Shown here: in pieces, positions 10,418 through 19,690 of the stretch | Layout of the letters: each line of letters opens with the position of its first letter | Position numbering within the stretch: the stretch's first letter is position 1 | NCBI GenBank assembly: GCA_905250125.1 | Contig: CAJNOL010000412.1 | Coordinates: 79,508 to 143,507, forward strand | Direction of reading: 5' to 3' | DNA: 64,000 nt | Origin: Rotaria sordida | Taxonomy: Eukaryota > Rotifera > Eurotatoria > Philodinida > Philodinidae | Notes under the pieces: generated by a model | The model's database searches: none | Told to the model about the DNA's origin: nothing | Seen by the model: the letters and a program-made list of their open reading frames with translations, nothing else | Program-made: the position numbers and the translations under genes

Positions 10418-12493
10418 CTAGAGGCTGTCGGGTCCGACCCAATTCACTTCAATTCAATTTAAAATTCAAATATTCAATTATTAATATAAAAATAAAATAT
10501 TCTCTAGTTACTAACGAAATTGAATATTAAAATAAGCAATCAAATGTTGTTAAACTTTATTTTTTTTAAATCTGTTAATCAGTCATTTACAGAGATGTAG
10601 TCAGAAATTTTCTAAGGACATGTCTAACTTATAACGGAGGATGCACATTAACAGAAAAATATTTTTTGTGAAGAAATTTGTTCTCCATATCCTTTCAGGT
10701 GTTTTTCATGCTATGGTGAGTAGCCGAGAACCTAGCACATTCCCTCTATCTGCATACCTAATGATTTATTCATATATGTTCTACATATAATTAAATAGAT
10801 AGATTTTAAATATAATAATTATTCTTTCTTAATGTATTATGGATGATAAGACTTTATATCGAAATAATTTTCTAGTTTGTTTATTTGTTTTGAAAATATT
10901 TCTTTGAAATACAAATATATTTATCCGATGTTTATTATTATTTTTATTTTTTAATTATTTAATATTATTGATCTATTATTATCATCTAACCATTAGTATT
11001 AATGTTTTTCAAAGCACAGATGATGTTAATATAGATTTAAAAATTTTTAAATGAAACGCTTATTTTTTTTATGATTATATGATCAATTGATTTGACTTCT
11101 TTTTCCTCTTTTCTTAGTGACTAAACATGATTTTTGAATAATTCCTAATCGTAAGATATATTTATGGTGGTAAATTATGTAATGGTTTAGGATATATTTT
11201 ATTATTGTATATAATTAATAGTTATCTTTAAATGGAAAAACAAAAAAAAAACAACAAAATTAAACTTGATTATATTGTTATTGGTTTTTTTTTCTTTTCA
11301 ACTTTGAAAATAAATGTAACAATTCAAGAGTAATATATTGATATTTTTTTCGTACTGTCTCAAATAAGATTTTTGTTTTATTGAATTTCATAAAATCCAA
11401 ATCAGCATATTTTTATTTAAAAACAAAAAAAACAAAAACATTTGTTTTTCTCAATATTAGAAATTACAGTGTTTTATTCTATTGAATTATTCCAATAATT
11501 AATAACATCATAGAAAATTCATAATCGAATAAGAATAAAAGATTTGTTTTAAAGATAAAATATGTGGTCATTTAAACATCTTAGATAAATATAATTAGAT
11601 TTATTCTGTTTTTAATATTATTTCAATGAAATTGACACTGTATAACTTTTTTTAATTTCAAACAATTTTCTTTTTTAATTAGAAGAACAGTTAGTTAAAC
11701 TTTATATTGAGAAAATTTCATTTAAATACTACAACATTTATATCAGCATAATTGAATTTTCACATATATATAAATTCATGTTACGAGCTGTTCACACATT
11801 ATATCCTGATTTTTTCTCAATTTTTGTACGGATCTTCTTCCTCTATGACATCACTTGTCATTTTTTCATGATCGTCCTCCTGTATGAAGTCATGAGTACG
11901 AGTTTTTTTTTTAGCATCTTATATAATTAGAAATCATTGGCTGAATTATATTGAAGCGACAGATACTGAGTTTGGCAGATGGCGAGCAACAACTTTGTTT
12001 CTAGTATCAATCAGCTGAATTCCGCATAGTCATTTTCCATTAATGTAAATGAATCGACTACGTACTTAACAAAAAAAAAAATTCAAGATAAAAAGCATTC
12101 GTCTCACTATACGTGTATAATGTGACCATTAATATAACCTTCAAAACGATGTCCTTCTCAGAATTAAGATAAAATGTTCTCTTCGAAATAATTATGAAAT
12201 TTGATGACAACTAAGAGGGAATATTAATACTGATCTTACATCTATGTTTCTTCTACATTCACTTTCAATAGAGAAAACTAGAGGAAAGATAACACTAACA
12301 AATGCAATTTAGAGCTATAGGAGAAGACATCTTTACATCATTCTTATTCTTATATCGAATTTAATAAGAGTTTTGCGACATTTTTTTATTTCGCATATAT
12401 TTTGACTTAAGAAAAAAAATGATAAAAGATTGGTTTCTTTTTTAAAATATACATTGCAAAAAGCTCTACAAAAACCGTATACAGAAATTCCTA
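10418..12493. other. AT-rich intergenic DNA, no gene seen
   Basis: About 2 kb of AT-rich sequence with homopolymer runs. No reading frame with protein-like composition and no RNA gene is visible. Confidence 0.5.
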
Positions 12494-13092
12494 TTAACTA
12501 TTATCGCAATTTTTAAAAAAGGCTAGTAGGTAAAATGCTTATAACTTTTGAAGGGAAGGCGATAGAGACCTGCGGTTTTCACCGTAGGATAGAGCCTGAC
12601 ATGGCACATACCAGTATGGAAAAACCAGGCCATCAGATACAGTTTATTCTGGTAATGTTCAAACTCAAACTTGTTGAGGCTTCCATTCTCTGAAAGTATG
12701 TTCAGTTTTGATTTCCTAATAGTGAAATCGATAGCTTAGATCGAGATCTACAATCCTACACCAACCCCAGGTCTGTATCTTCTACAGCTCAGGAGTTATA
12801 TTCATTTTACTAGTAGCTTCTATCTAGTTTTTCAACAAATTTGCGGAAAAAAAAACACTTTTTTCACAATTTTTTGTAAAAATGATAATTTTTTCAACTT
12901 GTTAAAGCATCGTTTTTTTTAATAATTGAGATAAAACCATGATACACCATGTCACAAAAATCTTTATTACACAGTTCGATGTACCTTGATCTCCACTTTC
13001 CAACGGTGAAAACCGCAGGTCTCTATCACCTTTCCTTCAAAAGTTATAAGCATTTCACCCACTAGCCTTTTTTTTTAAATTCCGATAATAGT
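12494..13092. repeat. foldback element, family A copy 2
   Basis: The left arm contains AACTATTATCG, then GGCTAGTAGGTAAAATGCTT, ATAACTTTTGAAGG and GATAGAGACCTGCGGTTTTC. The right arm (about 12998-13092) is the reverse complement: GAAAACCGCAGGTCTCTATC, CCTTCAAAAGTTATAAGCAT, CACCCACTAGCC. The arms are about 100 bp and roughly 90% alike by eye, with a loop of about 400 bp. The motif AACTTTTGA ... GAGACCTG.GGTTTTCACCG is shared with the foldback at 5337-6185, so the two belong to one family. Confidence 0.75.
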
Positions 13093-14068
13093 TTTAAATT
13101 TTACTTTATTTTAGAAAAAAACTAACTGCATAACGATACTAAGTCAAACTTTGGGCTACAATCCTAGCATACTCATTTTTCTTCTACTAATGTCAAAATT
13201 TTCGATTCCCGTACTTTTCAATAGGCTTCTCAAATGACAGAAAAAGCGCGTAGATAAAGTTTTATTAATCGACTTAGGAGTCTACCGTGAAAGTTCTCTG
13301 AAATTTCCAAGACAAAAGTTTTTTCATTTCTATATTTGATATTGTATCGAAACGATATGTTCAATCCTCTACGGTCAAATTCATTTCCTCTAATCAATAG
13401 ATAGACGCGACTGATTTTATAGGCATGAAGAAAAATAAGTTGAAGATTATATGAAACTCGATGAAGAATCGCAAGGATCGAGGTCGTCACTCCAAGACAG
13501 TTTTATTTATTGGCAGAGAGAGATGTATCGACGGCGAAATCAGAACGACTTCTTGCAAACCCCTTGTCCAGATAGACGCAGAATGGAGGTGGTTCATTGT
13601 ATTGATGAAAAAAAAGATGGTCATTTGCAGGTGGACGGATCAATTCGTTGGATCTTTATGGCTAAGCTGGTTCAATGCGTGTCGCAACGAATCTGTTTTA
13701 TCATCGTATATGTACGTCTTGTGTCCGATGTAATATAAGGAACATGTTCAAGTACATTATTGCTCCTGACAAATCGAGTTCTCGATTAAAAAGCGCAAAA
13801 AATATTGTTTTAGTCAAAAAACAAAATCTTTTGTTCTCATTTATTGTCTTCGTTCTTCCGTTGGTTTGTTCAGCAGAGATTGATATTGTATTCTTGAGAC
13901 CGGCAAAATTTGTTCGTTATTACGATAATAAGGAGGCCTATCTTGGAAAAATACATTCTTTAGAGAAGTTAAGTTCGGTGTGTTCTCAATCAATTCATTT
14001 GTCTTTGAGCAACGTAGTTAATGGATCCTCCGTCGACAATATTTTCACCAAATACATAGAATCCTCTC
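13093..14068. other. probable decayed element with overlapping open frames
   Basis: This stretch is less AT-rich than its flanks and holds overlapping frames: minus 13230-13490, and plus 13451-13738 and 13675-14127. The last runs into the small inverted-repeat element at 14069 and ends inside it. The frames look protein-like in parts (one has a hydrophobic run L-L-F-S-F-I-V-F-V-L-P-L-V-C-S-A), but I recognise no domain, and continuing protein-like sequence switches frame. A frameshifted transposon remnant or a dead gene is the likeliest reading. Confidence 0.3.
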
Positions 14069-14169
14069 AAGGGGGAATCAGAGGACTTGAAGTAGAAAAG
14101 TACGCCAAAGTAGACTATTTGAAGTAGTTCAAAGTAACTTCAAGTCCAAAAGCCCGCTGTTTCCCCCAT
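14069..14169. mobile_element. 101-bp miniature element related to the 62.5-kb GACTTCA element
   Basis: It starts AAGGGGGAATCAGAGGACTT and ends GCCCGCTGTTTCCCCCAT; the ends are inverted copies of each other and of the ends of the 1.37-kb element at 62504-63877 (AAGGGGGAAACAGC / GCTGTTTCCCCCTT). The interior also pairs: GGACTTGAAGTA near the left end against TAACTTCAAGTCC near the right. The flanks GAATCCTCTC (14059-14068) and GGGTCCTCTG (14170-14179) share TCCTCT and may be a decayed target duplication. Confidence 0.7.
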
Positions 14170-14744
14170 GGGTCCTCTGCTCAAAATGTCGATCTCAAAC
14201 TATTGTGTGAGTGTTATTCAAAGAAAGATCCATCCTAACACCAACATCCACACCCTGATCTAGATGACATTAAATAATAATAATAAATAGATTTAGTAGA
14301 AAAACTTACTACTTTGATTACATTGTTCACAGCTGACGTCTGGTCCGAAGAAAAATAATATCTGATGGATCTTTAGAAATGTTATGTTATATAGAGAACT
14401 GAGAACTTTGCTTATGTTTTCTTGCCTCGTAAAATAAACAATTCCTATGAGGTCTTTGTTTATCTCGAATAAATTAGAATGGTCTATTTATATTCATAAA
14501 GAAAATAAAAAATTACGTTCTTCCAAATACATTTTATCAAATAATTTATTTCTTTTTAATGCACTTTTTTTTCTTTAAAAACAAAAAAACAAAACAAAAG
14601 AAGAATAGAATGTAAATGTTTCCCATAATCATCAATGTCAACTAAGATAACTAACTAATATAACAATCAAAGAAAAAGAAAAAAAAATGTAACAGTTATA
14701 AAGTAAAACAACCCATGTTAAAAGTTATACTATCTTAATATAAT
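14170..14744. other. intergenic, likely 3' flank of OST4
   Basis: AT-rich DNA between the miniature element and the OST4 stop codon on the minus strand. No gene is visible. An AAT-type repeat lies near 14275-14288. Confidence 0.45.
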
Positions 14745-14934
14745 TTATTCATTTGTATGTCGTTGATTACGTGGATTACTTGCTTGAACATAATGATAAG
14801 CAACGACTAGTAAAAATACAATTATACCAAGAATATTAGCACAAATACCCAAAACCTAATAGTTATATATATATATATTTTAAAATTAAATTATTCATCG
14901 AATTTTCTCTTACTTGATCACTATCACGAACCAT
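14745..14934 (-). CDS. OST4: oligosaccharyltransferase subunit OST4 (43 aa)
   Basis: A tiny two-exon gene: exon 1 is 14914-14934 (MVRDSDQ) and exon 2 is 14745-14855, with a 58-bp GT..AG intron (14856-14913). The product, about 43 aa, has an N-terminal acidic segment and one membrane helix (G-I-I-V-F-L-L-V-V-A-Y-H-Y-V), followed by a short N-P-containing basic tail. This matches OST4 in length and in the F-L-L-V-V-x-Y-H-Y-V signature. OST4 is a small single-pass ER protein that stabilises the catalytic STT3 subunit in the complex that N-glycosylates proteins. It is divergently arranged with p23, their start codons 558 bp apart. Confidence 0.85.
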
Positions 14935-15492
14935 GATGTGAATGAATTTGTTAGTTTTATTAAATTATAGATCTAAAAAGAAAAGTAGATTTAATATTCA
15001 ATAAATAGACTGATGAATCCATTTAAAATTATTACTTTCGATAGTCTGAAAAACCTTAAACTTAGTTAAATTTTTATTAGAGAACTAACATGAATATTTC
15101 TGTATTTTAATTTGATAAGATATTTTTGAGTGAAAATAAGAATTTCAAATGAGATACATTTTGCACATATCAAACATTCGTTGTATTATCAACCCATCAG
15201 CAACCTAATAAGAAATAATGAACGAATCATTGATGTGACACGCTGACTATGGAATGAGTTTAAAAATTAAATTTAAATTATTATCATTTTACATAGAAAA
15301 ATTTTTTAAAAAAGTATTAAAATTTTAAAATCTAATACTATTGAAAATGAGGTCGCCACAATCAACTTTAATCAAAGAAGAAGAAAAAAAAACAAACAAG
15401 CATATAAAAGACCCTCACATTAATCACTTCATCGCCTTATTAGTTAATATATCATTTGCTATTGTTGTTGTCTGATTATTTAGTATTCGATT
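14935..15492. promoter_or_regulatory. shared divergent promoter region of OST4 and p23
   Basis: This 558-bp gap separates the OST4 start (minus) from the p23 start (plus). A TATA-like motif, ATATAAAAG, lies at about 15402-15410, some 85 bp before the p23 ATG. A pyrimidine-rich run ending in TTTAG at about 15480 sits just upstream of that ATG and could be a trans-splice acceptor or the end of a 5'-UTR intron. Both readings are inferred from motifs only. Confidence 0.4.
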
Positions 15493-16233
15493 ATGCCTGA
15501 ACAAACTCAAATTCCACGTGTTCTTTGGGCTCAACAACGTGAACATGTTTTATTAACAATTGCTGTACCCGATATTGAAAAAGTTGATGTTAAATTTGAA
15601 GAAGATTCTGTATCTTTTCAAGGTCATTCAACATCATCGAATACTAAAGATAACAATACATATGCTGTTAAAATAAATTTACATGGAAAAATTGATCCTG
15701 AAACGAGTAAATATGAAAATGTTGGTCAAAAATTTTGGCGTTTATTATTAAAAAAAAAAGATTCAACAGCTAATTTTTGGCCACGTTTAACAAAAGATAA
15801 AACACGTTTACATTGGTTACAAACGGATTTTGATCATTGGAAAGATGAAGATGAAAGTGATGATGAAAAACCTGGACATGGTGGTAATTTTCAAGATATG
15901 TTTTCTGGAGGTAAGAAAATTCTATTGCTTTTTTTTTGTCTTATTCGATTATTAATTAATTATTTTATTTAAGGCATGGGTGGCATGGGTGGCATGGGTG
16001 GTATGGGTGGTATGGGTGGCATGGGTGGTATGCCTGATATGGATATGGGTGATGGTTCAGACGAAGAAGAAGAAGGAGATGAAGATGAAGATGAAGATGA
16101 TGAAAAACCAACTTCAATGACAACTGAAAATGGTACAAATAATGCAAATGAACAAGAATCGAAGAAATCTAATGATGAACCTAGTTCAACAACAACGGCA
16201 TCAGGCGAACAAAAAACAACTTCCAAAGAATAA
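15493..16233 (+). CDS. p23-type HSP90 co-chaperone
   Basis: Two exons, 15493-15910 and 15974-16233, are joined across a 63-bp intron and give 225 aa. Residues ~8-115 form a CS/p23 domain: it opens with V-L-W-A-Q-Q-R-E-H-V-L-L-T-I and ends with W-P-R-L-T-K-D-K-T-R-L-H-W-L-Q-T-D-F, a strong p23 signature, followed by H-W-K-D-E-D-E. p23 (PTGES3 in vertebrates, Sba1 in yeast) binds the ATP-bound closed state of HSP90 in the cytosol and slows its ATPase. Exon 2 encodes a run of G-G-M triplets (about residues 139-157) and then an acidic Asp/Glu tail and a Ser/Thr/Asn-rich end. The family is usually about 160 aa, so the G-G-M insertion and long tail are extra. The start is chosen because it precedes the domain directly. 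Confidence 0.93.
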
Positions 16234-16762
16234 TCGTCATAGACTGTTTGTTTTCTTCGTCTTTCTAATGTTGTCCGTCCATACGCATAATAATGATGAA
16301 TTGTTGGTTTTTCATGTTCTTTTTATTGTTCCCAAAATGTTTGTGTCATTCCAACACGAAAAAACTAACATGATTAAATAAGAACAGCAATAACAACTCT
16401 TTGTTTTTATTTAGTAAAAAAAAAAAAAAAAAAAAAAAAAGCATAAATTTTATTATTCTAGTTTCAGCACATAATTCACGATGGTTAAAATTTATCATAC
16501 AAATAATCTGCATTTTAATTACATATTTCTTTTGAAGAATTTCTATTTATAAAAAATATTTTACTATCAATTGATAATATTATATCATGTTTGTAACGAG
16601 AGAAGTTTTTTTAATTAGCTTTTAAATCAAGATTATGTGCATTATGTAATACGTTCTTAGTTAATGTCGTCGTCCTCTCAAGAAAATTAGGAAAATTAAT
16701 TTTCGAATATTGTATTAATTTCTTTCATATATATTTTCGAATATATTTCTAGATAGATAATA
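16234..16762. other. intergenic with a poly-A run
   Basis: 3' flank of p23 and 5' flank of the DJ-1 family gene. An uninterrupted run of about 25 A lies at 16416-16440. The sequence CGAATATATTTCTAG just before the next ATG is a possible acceptor for trans-splicing or a UTR intron. Confidence 0.45.
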
Positions 16763-17344
16763 ATGGCACCGAAAAAAATTTTAATGCTTGTTGGTGATTT
16801 TGTCGAAGATTATGAAGTAATGGTTCCTTATCAAGTTTTACTTACAGTTGGTCATCATGTTGATGTTGTATGTCCAGATAAGAAAGCAAAAGAAACCGTT
16901 GCAACTGCTATACATGATTTTGAACAAGAACAAACATATACAGAAAAACGTGGCCATAATTTTACATTGACAGCAACATTTTCATCAGTTAAAGCTAAAG
17001 ATTATGATGCATTAGTAATACCTGGTGGACGTGCACCGGAATATATTCGATTAGATAAACGAGTTCGTGATCTTGTACGTGAATTTGATAATAATAAAAA
17101 ACCTATTGCAAGTATATGTCATGGTCTTCAAGTACTTGCTGCAGCTGGTGTTGTTACAGGTCGTAAAATTACAGCATATAAAACACTCGGACCTGATCTT
17201 CAATTAGCTGGTGCAAATTATGTTGAAGTTGAACCAACAGAAGTAGTTGTTGATGGAAATCTTGTTACATCACCAGCTTGGCCTGGTCATCCAAAATGGC
17301 TTGCAGAATTTTTAAAATTATTGGGCACAACAATTAATCCATAA
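16763..17344 (+). CDS. DJ-1/PfpI superfamily protein, DJ-1D-like subtype
   Basis: An intronless 193-aa frame. It starts with a beta strand, K-K-I-L-M-L-V-G-D-F-V-E-D-Y-E, carrying the family's conserved acidic residue (E15 or E18). The nucleophile elbow A-S-I-C-H-G lies at 117-121, with Cys119 and His120. The segments Y-D-A-L-V-I-P-G-G-R-A-P-E-Y and R-G-H-N-F-T-L resemble one half of plant DJ-1D and bacterial PfpI-type proteins more than animal PARK7. Such proteins act as glyoxalase III or deglycases on methylglyoxal, or as stress proteases; which applies here cannot be told from sequence. The length fits a single domain. The intronless structure and subtype raise the possibility of horizontal transfer, but codon use looks like its neighbours. 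Confidence 0.9.
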   Translation: MAPKKILMLVGDFVEDYEVMVPYQVLLTVGHHVDVVCPDKKAKETVATAIHDFEQEQTYTEKRGHNFTLTATFSSVKAKDYDALVIPGGRAPEYIRLDKRVRDLVREFDNNKKPIASICHGLQVLAAAGVVTGRKITAYKTLGPDLQLAGANYVEVEPTEVVVDGNLVTSPAWPGHPKWLAEFLKLLGTTINP

Positions 17345-17502
17345 AATATTGTTTTTATTCTATCTTATATTATGTATCTTTTGTAGTCATCTTCTTTTTT
17401 TTTCTTATATATTCTAGCATCTATATACAAGTTCTTTTTCGTTTTTTTCATTTGATTGAATCGAAAGATTTAAAAACGATAATTATTGTTGTCTTGTAGA
17501 AG

Positions 17503-17712
17503 ATGTCAAATACGGATAATTCGAAGACAACATCAACAACTACAGAAAACAAATTAGATGATCTTGTATCACAACTTCGACAAACAATTAATAAAAGTGA
17601 TTGGCTTATACATAATACTTCAGCTAAATGGGAACAAGAAAATCCTGACTTAGCTAAACAATGGCGTGAAGCTATAAAAATTAATCAACCTAATGACTCA
17701 ACCGAACAATAA
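17503..17712 (+). CDS. small protein of unknown function (69 aa)
   Basis: An intronless frame starting 158 bp after the DJ-1 family stop, in the same direction. The product is hydrophilic: a Ser/Thr/Asn-rich first 15 residues, then a likely amphipathic helix (K-L-D-D-L-V-S-Q-L-R-Q-T-I-N-K), W34, and a second helix with P-D-L-A-K-Q-W-R-E-A-I. There is no signal peptide or membrane segment. The coding quality looks real. TCTTGTAG just upstream of the ATG is acceptor-like, as it is ahead of p23 and the DJ-1 gene, which would suit a trans-spliced downstream cistron. I do not recognise the family. Confidence 0.6.
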   Translation: MSNTDNSKTTSTTTENKLDDLVSQLRQTINKSDWLIHNTSAKWEQENPDLAKQWREAIKINQPNDSTEQ

Positions 17713-18189
17713 ATTCATATATAATTAGTTTTGTCAGATGCTTTTTTTTTAAAGAATAAAAATAATCGAAGAATGATTTTAGATCATATTGCAGTGTCAT
17801 ATATACACCTTAGGAATTACATATTATCGAATCGATTTTCACTTGAGACTATTTGTCATTCGTTTGATCATGATAAATAGTAAAAAACAGTCTGTTTTGA
17901 GTTTTGTCATAACTTAGTCAGCATGCTATTGGACGAGTGATCCGAGCCAAATAGCCGTTAGACACTTGTTTAAGGTTATTCCATGGCCAATGGTACCGAT
18001 GTTTGAACACGATTCGTTTTGAATACATGCCAAAAAAAACATATCCGTGGTAGGTAGTCAACTGAAAAAACATCAGATCTTCAAAAGATTTTTTTGTCTG
18101 TAGAACTTCGTAGAGCTCATTGCACTGATTATTTTGACAGTCAACAATAGACGAAGTTTTTTTAGTACTAGTGTCATAATTCATTGAGT
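17713..18189. other. flank of the large palindrome; diverged outer arm
   Basis: Apart from the 3' flank of the small gene, most of this looks like the diverged outer part of the left palindrome arm. Sequence at about 18073-18142 (AGATCTTCAAAAGATTTTTT ... GAGCTCATTG) matches the reverse complement of 19697-19757. A minus-strand open frame of 88 codons (17918-18184) has no recognisable domain. Confidence 0.4.
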
Positions 18190-19690
18190 AAAGGATAAGT
18201 GGCAGTAAGGCTAGTTTTCCGCCCCCAACATTTTTTGAAAAAAATTATATGGTTAGAAGTAGCATTAAATTCTAAACAAAACTATCTATTGTTTTTTCTC
18301 TCTCCAATTTGATCTAGATATAGGTTATCGATCATGCTAATCACGAATATAAAGTTTGTTTTACATAAAAAAGTGATTTAAATGAAAAAACAGCTTATTC
18401 TGAGAAAGGATGTTTTTTTGACCTCAGTCCGAAATCACTACCTTTTAACCCTAAAAGACAGTTTGGAATAGTAATAGTACGTTATATATGTGTGGAAATG
18501 ATTATTCTATGAATTCTTGATAGATAAATGACTTAACAAATATATATTCCCAATTTATTTGGCTCAAAACTATCAAAAATAGGAACAAAGATCTATATAC
18601 TCTGAAATGTAGGCCAATTTGTTTCCTAACCAGTTTTTGATCTAATGAGTTATATATATATATATAAATCGATGCAGTTTTTCATGCTCTATCCGAATAT
18701 GACTTCAAAAGGAAGAAAAAAAAATGAAGTACTCAAAAAGTGGAAACACTAGAAAACGGACAGAAAAATCATAAAAATGGTCAAGTATTCCCAGGCTATG
18801 ACTAACAAAAAATAGTTTTGAGACAAAATGAATATGATATTCGGAATCAGAATGTAGAACTACATTCCATAGCATGAATTCGATTTAAAAATTTTTTCTT
18901 TCACAAAATATCGACTGACGGGAACCACAAGCAAAATTAAATGAGAAAAGCACTAAGAGGGACCAGGAATCGAATTCATGCTATGGGATGTAGTTCTGCA
19001 TTCTGATTCCGAATATCATATTCATTTTGTCTCAAAACTATTTTTTGTTAGTCATAGTCTGGGAATATTTGACCATTTTTATGATTTTGCTGCTCTTTTT
19101 CTAGTGTTTCCGCTTTTTGAGTACTTTCTTCATTTTTTTTCTTCCTTTTGAAGTCATATTCGGATAGAGCATGAAAAACTGCATCGATCTATATATATAT
19201 AACTCATTGGATCAAAAACTGGTTAGGAAACAAATTGGCCTACACTTCAGAAAATATCGATTTTTGTTTCTATTTGTGACAGTTTTTAGTCAAATAAATT
19301 GGAAATATATATTTTTTAAGTCATTAATTTATCAGAAATTCATAGAATAATCATTTTCACACATATATAACGCATTATTACTATTCCAAACTGTCTTTTA
19401 GGGTTAAAAGGTAGTGATTTTCGGACTGAGGTCAAAAAAACATCCTTTCTCAGAATAAGCTGTTTTTTCATTTAAATCACTTTTTTATGTAAAACAAACT
19501 TTATATTCGTGATCAGCATGATCGATAACCTATATCTAGATTAAATTGGAGAGAGAAAAAAAAATTTTTTCTTTAAAAAAATCAATAGATAGTTTTGTTC
19601 AGAATTTAACGCTGATTCTAAGCATGTAATTTTTTTCAAAAAATGTTGGGGATGGAAAAATGGTCTTATCGCCACTTGTCCTTTGAACAT
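18190..19690. repeat. 1.5-kb imperfect palindrome (giant foldback)
   Basis: The left arm, about 18190-18887, and right arm, about 18969-19690, are reverse complements over roughly 700 bp with few differences by eye; the loop is about 80 bp. Anchors: CCCCCAACATTTTTTGAAAA at about 18222 against the inverted CAAAAAATGTTGGGGATGG at about 19638; AGGATGTTTTTTTGACCTCA at 18407 against its inverse near 19430; and TCCATAGCATGAATTCGAT at 18869 against ATCGAATTCATGCTATGG near 18969. The arms contain no intact gene. A transposon with very long inverted repeats or a segmental inverted duplication are the main options. Confidence 0.85.

Noticed and set aside
15965..16226. Minus-strand frames opposite p23 exon 2
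   Set aside because: Mirror images of the G-G-M and acidic repeats; the plus-strand gene explains them.
16416..16440. Poly-A run as the tail of a retrocopied gene
   Set aside because: p23 upstream has an intron, and no target duplication flanks the run, so it is probably a plain homopolymer.
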